The notes under the pieces were generated by a model. The model saw only the letters and a list, made by a program, of their open reading frames with translations. It ran no database searches and had not been told where the DNA came from. A program made the position numbers and the translations under genes. Positions 26,101-36,574 of a stretch of 64,000 nt of DNA are shown piece after piece (the stretch's first letter is position 1; each line of letters starts with the position of its first letter). Source of the stretch: Ehretia macrophylla (Eukaryota; Streptophyta; Magnoliopsida; Boraginales; Ehretiaceae); assembly GCA_037974665.1 (NCBI GenBank), contig CM075765.1, forward strand, positions 61,716,247 through 61,780,246, written 5' to 3'.

Positions 26101-26748
26101 CTATATGTCCATTCTCAGCCCACGGACAAACCTATGTATCATCCTCCTAGCTGGCCGTACCAACTCGGGCATATACCTCGACAGGCTAACAAACCTAGCC
26201 TCATACTGTGCAACAGTCATATTTCCCTGTTTCAGGGCCACAAACTCATCTTCCCGTCTTTCCATAGCCATCTCGAGAATATATTTGTCCCGGAACTCAC
26301 TTACAAAATCATCCCATAAGTGTGGAACATCCTCACAATCCCACCTCAATCTGACAGTATTCCACCACTGCTCTGCATCACCCTCGAATAAGAATGACGC
26401 ATAGTCTATTCTTGCCTCATCAGTATACCTCAACGCGGTGAAAATCTTCTCAACTCGATTAATCCATCTCTCGGCCGCCTCATCATCCGGCTCCCCGAAG
26501 AACTTTCCCGGCTCGTGCCTCAGAAATTTCTCTAGCTGGTTATTCTCAACTCTGTACCCCTGTCCACCAGGAATAGCTTGATTACCCTGGGGATTAATCC
26601 GGTCCTGCCTCTGCTCATGTAGCACCTGTGTGATCCGGTCTACTGCAGTAGTCATGGTAGCCATAAACTGCTCGGGCAACGGCTGCTGACCCTGTTCTGC
26701 TGCCTCTTCATCTGATCCTATACCTTGAGTACCATGACGTGGCGGCAT
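26101..26748 (-). CDS. gag: Gag (capsid) portion, 215 codons, truncated by a stop
   Basis: Matches the plant retrotransposon Gag capsid domain: KFFGEPDDEAAERWINRVEK and DYASFLFEGDAEQWWNTV (about residues 80-125), followed by an amphipathic region ending in an RFVRGL motif. Gag forms the virus-like particle that packages element RNA in the cytoplasm. The N-terminus (about 60 residues, Q/E-rich) follows an ATG 313 bases after the 5' LTR. A premature TAG at 26101-26103 cuts off the C-terminal linker and zinc knuckles, which remain readable downstream. Confidence 0.88.
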   Translation of the reverse strand: MPPRHGTQGIGSDEEAAEQGQQPLPEQFMATMTTAVDRITQVLHEQRQDRINPQGNQAIPGGQGYRVENNQLEKFLRHEPGKFFGEPDDEAAERWINRVEKIFTALRYTDEARIDYASFLFEGDAEQWWNTVRLRWDCEDVPHLWDDFVSEFRDKYILEMAMERREDEFVALKQGNMTVAQYEARFVSLSRYMPELVRPARRMIHRFVRGLRMDI

Positions 26749-27041
26749 AGTAGCAACTCACAATAGCTGGCAACATTTAAAAGCAGTTTATAGACATAAA
26801 AATAGCACAAAAAAGTACATAACACTCGAGTCAGTAACAATCCGATATTCTATCACACAATTCACATAAGACAAGTTTAACTTGCCAAACTATTTCACTT
26901 AAACACATAAGCACTTCAAGTTCACAAAGTCATGCTAGAACATTTTCTTTTCACTTAGCAATCATACATAAACACTTTAGCATTTTAGACCTTTACCCCA
27001 CAGACCGAGAATCATATCCCGGCTCATGCAAGACTAACCTG

Positions 27042-27053
27042 GCTCTGATACCA
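27042..27053 (-). other. Chromovirus primer-binding site
   Basis: The minus strand reads TGGTATCAGAGC, eight bases inside the right LTR, complementary to initiator tRNA-Met. The following sense sequence (GAGCCGGGATATGATTCTCG, then GTCTG and GGGTA) is alignable with the LARD leaders. Confidence 0.9.
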
Positions 27054-27061
27054 CCTAAAGA

Positions 27062-29360
27062 TGTCACGCCCCGCCCTGACCCCGCAAAAGGCCAAGCCCG
27101 AACCCGACACACGAATGGAGTCTCATCTGTTCCGCGGACGACCCGAAAACCATAAGATCAACACAACACTTGCGAAAGCTATATAAACAATCATATCAAG
27201 CCAACTTTCTTCAAAACATACATCTTCTTATTATCCAACTTTGCAACCCAAAAATGATATGCATACTACACAATTATTTATGCCACTAAACCATTAGCTA
27301 TTAGCATGCATTTCTTCACTAGTCATCCGAGTATAAGTTTACAATTTTACAAACTTTAGACCATTACAACATAAGACCATTAAAGGTCTCAAAATAGGGA
27401 AATACATACAAGGCTACAAGCCTCAAAATTAAGCGTCCTTCACGCAATATACATAACAAACAAGGTTTGCACAAAACTGGTAACCAACCACCAGCAAAGC
27501 AGGGATGTGCTATCACGGAGACACCTCCACCTGCTCGTCCTCCTCTATTACCTCGAGAGGGTCTGCTTCAACTACTTCTGTAAAAACATGGTATAGAAAG
27601 GAATGAGCAAAAACTATTGCTCAGCGAGGGCAATTGGTCTCAAGGACGGAGATGAGAGGAGTATGCAATGCAATTAGCCAAACAATACATACAAATCATA
27701 TAAGTTACCTCCAAAGCCAACAATAAAGCAAGGCAAGTATTTAAAGCTGCAAACACTCAATTAAAGGATACGATACTCTTTTCACGAGCAACTATCAAAC
27801 ACGAATACGAAGACGACGCGCCGGCCCAAAACCACCTTATACCACCAGTTTGGAATACCCCGGAAGTATCCATCAACCTACGACCCAAATCTCCCTGGGA
27901 GGCAACCCAAGCGAGAAAGGGAATAGCAGCGGAGCTAGAGCAACCAACACTGGCAACCCAAGGCTACCCAGAGAGGCCCATCACTCACGCGCGAGACACT
28001 ATGCAATGCAAGACTCGATACAAGACGATAAACAAGCGATAAACAAGCGATAAAGCCACACGTGGGAGAATAACAAAGTAGGTTACTCTCGCACGCAATA
28101 GCAGCAATTTGATAAGCAATTCAATCCAAAACAACTCAAACAAGTAATTCAAGTAATTCTAAGCATTCTATAAGCATAAAGACAAGTAAACACACAAAAA
28201 CACAAATCGGCCCCAACTATCAAATTGCTACCATTTCCAAACGAGCCACGAGTTCTGGAAACCGACTTCGCCAACCCTCCTAGGTCACCATAAGGCACGT
28301 CTAAAGACCCTGAAACCTTACTTTACCCTAGAACTCGCGCAAAGCCCCGATTTCCCCCTTTCTCGTTTGAACTACAACTACAACAACCAAACACCCAACC
28401 AATGCCATAATCGCACCAAAAGTGCTTCCATGGCTTCCCGAAGCAATGCCAGCACGCAAAACAAGAAAACGCCAAAGTTGACCTAAACGACCCCGACTTT
28501 CCCAAAGGCTTAATTCTCATTTTTTCCTCTACGCAACCCAAACAAACCACACATTTTAGCATTCTAGCATACCTAGCATGTTTCTACATCAACGGAAAGC
28601 ATAACAGCGCAACTTCAACGTTTCAAGGTTTTACTATTCATAAAACACTATTCATTTCACAATTTAATTTGCAATCTCAACATTTAACTGCAGAAAATAT
28701 TACAAAGCTATAAATACATGTTCTACAAATGCCAAGGAACATTCTAGAAGCATCAAATCGCTTTAAATGACGATCTACGGATAAATCTAAAAATTGACAA
28801 AGTTAACAAACACAACGTATAAATGTGCAAATAACATGCTTCCCTCACCTTAGGTACTCCTAGTCGCTAGGAAAACAACGTTGGTTGCCTTGGAAACCAC
28901 CCCGCACGAGCTCTCGCGAAGATTGATCGATTAGAAGTTGAAAGGTTTTTTTTTTTGCCTCTCTAAAGCTCTCGGCCTGCTCTCCTTTTTTTTCAGCTGC
29001 TATCTCTTTTATTTTGCTTGTTTTAGCTTATTAAAAGGTAATAGATTGGTCAAAGTTGGTCAAGCCTTGGTCAATATAGCTTAAGTTCGTCAATTGACTT
29101 GTTTTTATGCATTTTAAAGCCATAACAACTAAGGAAAAATTAATTATAGCTAACAACAATTAAAATATAAAATTTAAGTCATCTAAATACTAGTTTCACT
29201 ATTTGCTGAGGACTAGAAATCGTTATCTAGCTATCGCTCCTTAATTGCAATGCACGTTGCGTCAACGAGAAAGTAATAGTTAATTCACAAAGCATTTAAG
29301 GAAATATAATTTTCAAAATAATAAACAAAGAATTTTCACATTCCGGGCTCGGGTATTACA
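27062..29360 (-). repeat. Chromovirus 5' LTR (right)
   Basis: 2299 bp direct repeat of 19828-22121 with few differences. It carries hairpin I at 27851-27872 and AAG|GTGAGGG near 28847-28857. Confidence 0.93.
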
Positions 29361-29365
29361 ACTAT

Positions 29366-32034
29366 GAATTATAAATCTTATTTGATTGTGATTGGTACTA
29401 CTTTATGGATTCTAGTGAAACATTAGTGAATGTGTTCGAGTATAGAATCTTAATCACAGTAGTGCGCTTTCGGAAGCGTGGAATGTTTTCAGTGTTAGCA
29501 AATGAAACAAAGGTTGTTGCGTTAGTTAAAGACAATTTGTTTGGATGCCTTCTAGACATATTTTGTATTTTAAGGATTATACCTAAATGATATTAGGAAT
29601 AAAATGTTTATTCCTAAAGCTTGTAAAAGCGCATTATGGTGTAGTCTTTATTATCTTGATATGGACGAAAGAACGTATTGCAAACATATTGTTAATCATT
29701 ATAACTATCCACCAAATTTTAAGATCACTCAAATAATCCAAATCAATTGTAGTTTCAACATGATTAGGTTGTTCTAATAATAAGATGATGATTAGGTTGG
29801 TTTTAACAACTTATGCATCTTATTTATTGGAAAGGTAACCAATTCATCATTTGTTTGATAAAGGATTAGAACTACTAAATTGTTTGGATTAGTACATGTT
29901 GATTTATGTGGAGCTATTTCGGAATAGACTCGTGTAGGAAAATGTATTAGTGCCTTATGATTAGATCGTGAAGGTAAAATACTTAAGTACTATTTTGTTT
30001 GAGTATCCTAAAATTTTGATATAGTAACGAAATTAAAAATGCCCAGTGTACCACAATTAAATAGGGTTTTCTTAGTGAATAAACTGTGCTTTGTTAGACA
30101 TAGTACAGTTGTTGATTAGTTTGACTAATCATTCTATTTATTTGTGGGTCATGCTTTCCTCAATTTAATTTAATATTGAATAGTAAACCAATACTATTGC
30201 TAGAACTTTATATTTGATATAAGTTGGATAGCAACCAAGGATTATATGTGTTAATTTTGGTTTGTCCTACTTTTATTGAAAAGTTTTTAAAGGACTAGTG
30301 GGAGTTTTGGTTAAAGGTAATTTTATAGTATATCCTAGTTTTGTAGGATATAATTTCTATTTAATGATCAATGTCTATTGCTCTATTATATTGTAATTTT
30401 TCTTGAAGAAAATGTTTTGTTCAAGAAGATGTTACTTTATAATAAAATAGAAATTGAGGATGTATCCTCTAAAGCTATAAAATTACCTAGACTAAAGTAA
30501 TGAATCTATTCAATAAGGTTCGAGATGTGTCATCGCACAAGATCTTTGCAAATCTAGTAGTGTATCTCATTCTTTAAAAGAATATAGGGATATCTTTTTG
30601 GAAGCACAAAAGTTGTTTGTGTATTTGAGATAATGATCAATTAGTTTATCCTACAATTTACAAAAAAAAGGGTATATTTGATATCGACTCCAAGAAACTA
30701 TATAATGTAAAGCATATTGATTAGACTCCATATACTTTAGCTTAATCCATATATTGATCTCCGAGATAAAGGTTGAAGTTAATGGGAAAAGGTAATGACC
30801 TTTTATAGCTATTTTGGTTTCTAAAAGATATCATCAAAGTCAAAGTGTTGACTACGATGAAGTCTTTTTACCAATAATTGTGCTTAAGTCTCCTTGTATT
30901 ATGCTAGACATTATAGCACATTGTGTTACTATATTAATGATTTGGATCAATGGATATGAGTAATATGTGCGTACTTGATAAATCCACTTGTGGATTTTTT
31001 AAGTAAATTTCTTGGAATTGTTTCATCCAATTCAAATAAGATTAAAGAGTTAGATTTCATTTAGAATATGGATGAGCCTTGTGATTTCAAAAGAATAGTG
31101 GGAGTGTATCCGCTTTTCTATGACTGTAATAATGATGACTTGGATTTCATGGATGATGATATGTGTGTTGTGATATTAATTATAGTCTAGTCATATTAAA
31201 TGTTCTCCATTTAGAACTTGTCGTTCCTATATTGTGAATTTGTATCTATGATAATAGTACAAAGAGATCACTTGGCATATTCCTTATATTGTACAAAGAG
31301 TATTTTTGAAGGTGTTCAAGAAACTCTAGTTGCATAGCTTATTTGTATTCAAAGTTATAGTAACTTCATATTTGTAATACTTTGTATAAGACTTGATATT
31401 GTGTAAACTGTAAAGTGTTACGAGTAAATATCAGTCCAATCTAGGTTTGGGAATAGTTGATAGAATTGAAGTATATTCTTAAGTACTTGGGAAGCACTAA
31501 AGATATATTTTAGTTCATGGAGGAGGTAAATTCCGTAGTGACGGATTTACTAGCTCAGATTCTTAATCTGAATCTTATAATATAATGTCTATATTAGGGT
31601 TCACGTTTATTTGTAGTGGGAACTTAGTAAGTTAGAAAGGTTCTGAACAAACTGTAGATTCCATTACATAACTCATGTCTTTTGTGATATGTAATATTAC
31701 GAAAGAAATTGTTTGGATCGAGGAAATCATACGAGTTGGTTATGGTTCCTATCATTAAGTTGTGATTCTTTTATGTTATGACTGTACGGAGCTACTACAC
31801 AAGCTTGTGGAACCCAGGTCTCACTGTATGTCCAAACATTTGGAAAAGTGTTTTCATCTTCACGTGTTGTATCTGTAGCCAATAATCATATTGAGATATG
31901 TCTTTGCAGAAAACGGTCACATCTCTCGATGTAGTTGACCCACTAACCGTAGCTATGAATCTGTCACAGCTAGGTCCTCGTTTTGAGAATGGATATACGA
32001 TGCCATTGTATGTTGTGCTAATACTATGTAACAT
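29366..32034 (+). pseudogene. Copia pol remnant (protease, integrase, RT, RNase H traces)
   Basis: No long ORF remains, but motif traces occur in family order: LVHVDLCGAISE near 29895-29930 (start of copia integrase core), YDEVFLPI...LKSP with a following hydrophobic run near 30850-30920 (copia RT start), traces of the 'GNLVS.KGSEQ' RNase H region near 31610-31660, and SHCMSKHLE / ILRYVFAEN near 31815-31915 (end of RNase H). Stops and shifts are numerous. Supported by orientation with the LTRs and by the typical C-terminus just upstream of the LTR. Confidence 0.7.
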
Positions 32035-32056
32035 AGCATTAGAGGAAGTGAGAGAT

Positions 32057-34234
32057 TGTTAGAGATATGCCCTAATGCTACATATTTGGATGACATATAT
32101 TGGGGCATTTTGACATTAACTTGTACATTAAGGCATCTATGTCTATATATGCGTGTTTTCATATTGACATAATTAGCACATTCATATTCTCCTTCTTTTA
32201 TGTGTATGAATGAGTCCCTAGTATTTTCATTATAGGAATGTATTCTAAAAGCGTTTAGAATATGTTGGCTTATTTCCCTAATAAGATAAATACTTAAAGT
32301 ATTCATAGTCCTTAGATTATTCATACAGACTATCACATGTGTTGTTACCTTTGATTAACATAGGGATGTTAATGATAAAGAATGGTGAGCCACGTGCCAT
32401 AACAGCATAGGGATGCGACTAACAAACATGTGAGTGACTATTAGTTGAATAGATCACTGAATATGACGTGAATAACAAATTACATGACTTCAAATTAATA
32501 ATTTGTTATTCGTTGTGATTGTGCATGTAATCCTTAGACTTGAGACATTATGGCTGTCATCTATATTGGGGTTTGATTATAGCGTTTGGACAATGATTGT
32601 TTCGACAAACGAGATGAGATGCATCCTCTCGCAGTTTCATTCATTTGGTATAGTGATTGATAGGTAGTGGTCAAGATAGGATCCATTAACCTCCGACGTG
32701 TGGTGATGTCCTATGCGATCTAAGCTTGGTTGTTTAATGAGGAAATCCTTGGCCGAGGTGTGAATGATAGAGAAAGAGTTTTCCATGTGTCGTCTCTCAT
32801 TACACCAATTAGATCTATGCATGGTATCGATTTTATGAACTTAATCGAATCATGGTTCTTGCTCGACGGGACAATTAATGGAAGGATTGGATTGCACGAT
32901 AATCGGCGACCATAAATAAATTCACTTGAATAAGACTTCATTGCTTTATAAACTGTCTTGATACGTTAGTAGCTAAAATGTCACTCAAAAACTCTGAAGG
33001 TGTTTTGAGAATGACGAGAGATATTCTCTAAACAAATCAAATAGTTTGATTAATATTGAAAGTGTTCAATGTTTCTTTAGTGCTATATAGCGGTGAATCT
33101 AGAAAGTCACACACAATAGAGCATGGCGAATGTTTTTCCTATTGAGCTTGATTTAGTTTCTCTTGAGTTGTTAAAGTGTTAACAATTGTAATTTGTTTTC
33201 TCTTGAATTGTTAAGGTGTTAACAATAGTGTGATTGACCTTTAAAAGTTATTGTGGTCAATATGCAATTATTATTAAGTGTTGGGGCTAATGTAGAAATA
33301 TGAAAAGGTTGTTTTCATAATTTCAACTAATGGTGATTAGGATGAATATTTAAATGTCTTAGTAGAAGAATACTACACAATATACATATGATGTATATAT
33401 ATATATATATTATTACATTAGTGGAAGAATACTACACAATATACATATGATGTATATATATGTATATTATTACATTAGTGGAAAAATACTACACAATATA
33501 TATGATATATATATATGTGTGTGTATTTTATCTTTCAAAAAGAAAAAAAAAAGAAGCTAGACAATACAACCATAATTTGAGAAAGCTTGTCTTCTCTTTT
33601 CTTTCAAAAGGGAGACAAGACACCCTAGAAATATGGCTTGTCTTTTATTTTATGTAAAAAAGTTGTCAACCATCTCTCTCTCCAAGCTCTTACATGGCTG
33701 AAAAATGTGAGATGATGAAGTCTTCTTCTTCAACTCTTAAAAGAGAAAAAACACGATGGCTGAAAAATGAAGATAAAGGAGAAGAACTTGTATGCTCTTC
33801 TTCTTTAAAAAACGCGGCCAAGACTAATGAAGAAGAAGGAAAAGGTTTTGCTCTCTCTTTCAAACAAGCTCATAAATCTTCCATGGTAGATCTAGCACAA
33901 AAATAGCCATGAAGATGGAGAAGTCATTCTTTGCTTGTGTGGACCAAGTAGAGCTCTTGTGGTTTCAAGAGGAGGTGTCTTCCATCAAGTGTGCAAAAAT
34001 TCAGATCTATGGCTTCCACGAGTTGTCTACAAGAGGTATACTCTTCTACTATCTCTTGTCAATATATATACTTACTATATATATGTTTTGCATATGTTAA
34101 TTACATGATATCAAAATTAGAGTTTCATATGAACATCATGCTTTGAATTCCAGAAATTTTTGAATGTCATGTTTCGCTTCCGCTTGATTCTTAGCTTGAT
34201 GATGTTCATAGCTCTAAATATACAAGATCCTTCA
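32057..34234 (+). repeat. Copia 3' LTR, complete
   Basis: Begins TGTTAGAGATATGCCCTAAT after a purine-rich GAGGAAGTGAGAGAT tract and ends GATCCTTCA at 34234. Its 3' 1.2 kb is repeated at the left end of the window. The candidate TSD TTAGG follows. The short ORFs here show no family features. Confidence 0.88.
33156..33531 (+). repeat. Tandem arrays in copia 3' LTR
   Basis: Counterparts of the arrays at 142-255 and 387-553: two units of the 40-bp repeat (33156-33231) and three of the 56-bp AT-rich repeat (33362-33531). Confidence 0.8.
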
Positions 34235-36228
34235 TTAGGTTCATTACGTGACGAATTCTTGCTTGATCGTATGTGTAAGCACAATATTGAAACCCTATTG
34301 GCTATGCATGCTTGTTAAGTGACTATCGTATGGTTAAATGAATTCATTTGAGTTGTTAGTAGGCTGTCCAATAATCTCTAAGTATGCTTGAATTGGTTTA
34401 AGTGATTTTCGTGGTTTTTAGCCAACTAAACCTATACCCGAGCGTGGTCCTTGTAAACCCTAATTGCTATGTAGACTCCCAAGTCATAAACCACCCTTGT
34501 GTGACTTATAATTGAGGTTGAGGAATGTTAATGGGCTGCCCGGAATTGTCTTTATAGCTATAAGCATGATTCTTGATGATTGCATGTTAATAAGTTAACT
34601 ATTTATGCACCCGGTCTTTGGTAAAATATCGTAGCATGCTCGTATGATCTCCACACTTGATATGTGAACCAAATGAGTTATATGATGTATTTGTAAGGTG
34701 TTACTTGGCTGCCCGTTAAATGTTCATATGCTTCTAAGTGTTTTACAAAGTGAATTTACATGTCAAAGCATGCTTCGTATGTTTACTTGTCGATATGTGA
34801 TCATACGTGTATCCGGAGGAAACTTACTTTGTTGACCTCCTAATATGAATTGTTAAAAGATATTCTATGGCTTATTTTGAATATGATTACTTGGCTGCCC
34901 GTGAAAGTTTAATTTCTTTCAAATTGATATATGAAATGATTATATGTTCTTACAATGCCTTATGTGCCAATATGTCAAAATGTGATCTTATACTTGCTTG
35001 GAGGCAACCTACTTTGTTGACCTCCTAATTTGAAATGTTAAATGACATAAATATGCATTGCATACAAGGTTGCAACCTTTCATTGTGGCATGGTAGCGAT
35101 TCACGAACCCCGGGCGGCATAGGACTTGTCGGTGCTCTCGTGACTACCATGGTCCAATTTCCTTTCTCGCTTGGCATTCCACCCTAGGAGAGTTGGGTCG
35201 TAGGATTTGGTGTACAATCCGGAGTACACCCATTGGGAGTGATAAGTGGATGATTGATGCCAGCTACAACAATGGTTATTAGAAATGATATTGAGACGAA
35301 ATGCTCATCGATTGATCTTGAGAGCGAAAGCTCACCATATCCTTGAAATGATTGGTAAATGTATCTATTGTTCAATTTGATTCTTATACTATGCTTACAT
35401 TCTTATTTGTATTACATGACTGGTTTTCAAAGAAGTTTTCATAAGATTAACCAGAAAATGATTTCAAAAACCTTGTCACTTCGTCGCCCCTCGATGAGTT
35501 CATAAGGACTCACTCTCTTTTGTCATTATAGGTGAAGCAGATTTGGAACAGGTACCCGAGGAGAATGTGCTTGTTGATGAATTCTTGGAGTGACTATGTG
35601 CCTTATGTGCTTTGCTTGAATGTGGATGTTTTACGGACGTTGTGTTTGATTTGAAGACTACTTATATTGTTATTATAAATGACCCCCATTGTAATTTGGG
35701 GTCTAATTTTGGCTTGTACTAACTATAAACGGGACAAACTCTTTCATTTCGGTCATTTGCTTTCATCATTATGGTTAGTAGCTATCATTAGGTGTTTAAA
35801 CCAATAGGTGAAGAATCAACTACGTTAGTCCTACTTATACTCAATCAATGTACTCATTTGTAAGTTAAATGGCAATAGGTACTTGCCTAAATAGGAATTT
35901 GACAAATAAATGGGATGTAGTTGCCAAGATAGGTTTGTTAATTCAATAGAACCTTCAAGATAAACTAGTAGGCATATCAATCAATGGTAGAACGAAAGTT
36001 TTAGTGGTAAGCAAATTAATGATTCGATCTTTTGAGGTGTTCTAGAAATTAGGTCAAACCAAAGGTTCTAAATACAACCGTTATGCTGCCGGTTTTCTGA
36101 AAAGCATTTGGAGTTCTAGGCCAATGATTAAGCATTAATTTTCGTCAATCGGTTAAGGTCGTAAAATAAAAGTAATGGTTTAGGTCATACCCTAGTCTAG
36201 CCTCTATAGGTCGGGTTGGGGTATGATA
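34235..36228 (+). mobile_element. Right part of an older gypsy-type LTR (left part lost or off-window)
   Basis: Resembles, in order, the 3' part of LARD-2-type LTRs: a GGGCGGCATAGGACTTGTCG block, TTGGGTCGTAGGATTTGG, hairpin I (35209-35230), hairpin II (35495-35512), ATTATAG|GTGAAG, and a terminus GGTCGGGTTGGGGTATGATA at 36228. The copia element is inserted in it. The sequence right of 36228 changes character to mitochondrial-like DNA. GGGAA (36229-36233) is a possible TSD that cannot be checked here. Confidence 0.65.
34362..35030 (+). repeat. Degenerate repeats with about 173-187-bp spacing
   Basis: GGCTGTCC, GGCTGCCCGG, GGCTGCCCGT and GGCTGCCCGT start at 34362, 34534, 34707 and 34893. A second word, ACTTTGTTGACCTCCTAAT, recurs near 34826 and 35012. 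Spacing is close to 173 and 186 bp. It is an old internal tandem amplification of the LTR. Confidence 0.65.
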
Positions 36229-36569
36229 GGGAACTTCTTAGGTTAGCGCATTTCCTATTCCTATTGACCGTACTAAACCAAAAGCACCAACAGCGGATAA
36301 GAGAACTGTGACAAGAGAGCAATTCTTGCCCCTTCGAACTTCACTATCTAGCAGCCTACATTCTTCTTTCTATTCAAAAAGGCTTAGAAAGAGAAGCCTT
36401 TTAAGTGACTTTTCGGGGATCTTCTACTTAAAGTACGAGACCTCAAAAGGTAACTTCTTCAACGTTTGTAATTCTTGGTCAGAACTAAACAATAAAAAGA
36501 GAATCTATCCTAGCTGCGGTAATGCCGATTCCAAGACTTGGTTCAAACATTCAAGCAGTCAATCAAGCA
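36229..36569. other. Mitochondrial-like DNA (NUMT candidate), left piece
   Basis: Compositionally unlike the neighbouring AT-rich LTRs: about equal bases, with CTTTC/AAGAAG-rich runs typical of plant mitochondrial spacers. No gene is recognised; the 98-codon ORF over it runs into LARD-3 and is accidental. It rejoins the sequence at 49549 once LARD-3 and one TSD copy are removed. Confidence 0.5.
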
Positions 36570-36574
36570 GCACT

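Larger units (their letters stand above)
22133..26748 (-). pseudogene. Chromovirus gag-pol polyprotein, broken
   Basis: One reading frame from ATG 26748 to stop 22133-22135, about 1,540 codons, interrupted by stops at 26101-26103, 25948-25950, 25742-25744 and 23042-23044 and by a 1-base shift near 25920. Several stops are TAG where Q, W or K would be expected, consistent with C-to-T or G-to-A decay. The first zinc knuckle (CNYCNRLGH...) has Tyr in place of its last Cys and is followed at once by a stop; the second (CX2CX4HX4C, around 25725-25684) is intact. The leader from primer site to ATG is about 0.3 kb. No functional polyprotein can be made from this copy as it stands. Confidence 0.92.
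19828..29360 (-). mobile_element. Ty3/gypsy chromovirus, full-length but defective
   Basis: 9.5-kb element with LTRs 19828-22121 and 27062-29360 (TGTCACGCC...GGGTATTACA) and TSD ACTAT (19823-19827, 29361-29365). Minus-sense: primer site TGGTATCAGAGC at 27042-27053, gag ATG at 26748, pol end at 22133, and a polypurine tract against the left LTR. Domain order is Gag, zinc knuckles, protease, RT, RNase H, integrase, chromodomain, the order of plant chromoviruses; long LTRs and RT style suggest the Tekay/Del clade (inference). At least four in-frame stops and one frameshift break the single gag-pol frame. It lies in the copia internal region and is younger than the copia element. Confidence 0.95.
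1..34234 (+). mobile_element. Degenerate Ty1/copia LTR retrotransposon, host of four nested insertions
   Basis: Two copies of one LTR flank a broken copia-type coding region. The 3' LTR is 32057-34234 (about 2.18 kb, TG...CA ends). The 5' LTR is present from window position 1, matching 33013 onward in the 3' LTR, so roughly its first 950 bases lie outside the window. A primer-binding site follows at 8348 and a purine-rich tract precedes the 3' LTR. Without nested insertions the internal region is about 5.2 kb: 8346-8780, 11686-13498, 19604-19827 and 29366-32056. The right TSD should be TTAGG at 34235-34239; its partner is off-window. All coding parts are full of stops, so the element is dead. 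It is older than the four elements inside it. Confidence 0.85.

Noticed and set aside
19828-29360. Endogenous pararetrovirus (also uses a tRNA-Met primer site)
   Set aside because: It has two LTRs with a TSD, an integrase with zinc-binding and core motifs and a chromodomain; there is no movement protein.
29405-29590. 61-codon ORF after the chromovirus as a separate gene
   Set aside because: Its translation fits the degenerate copia protease region and is flanked by copia remnants in the same direction.
33390-33480. CRISPR-like or satellite array
   Set aside because: The repeats are AT-rich LTR tandem units without spacer structure, in plant nuclear DNA.
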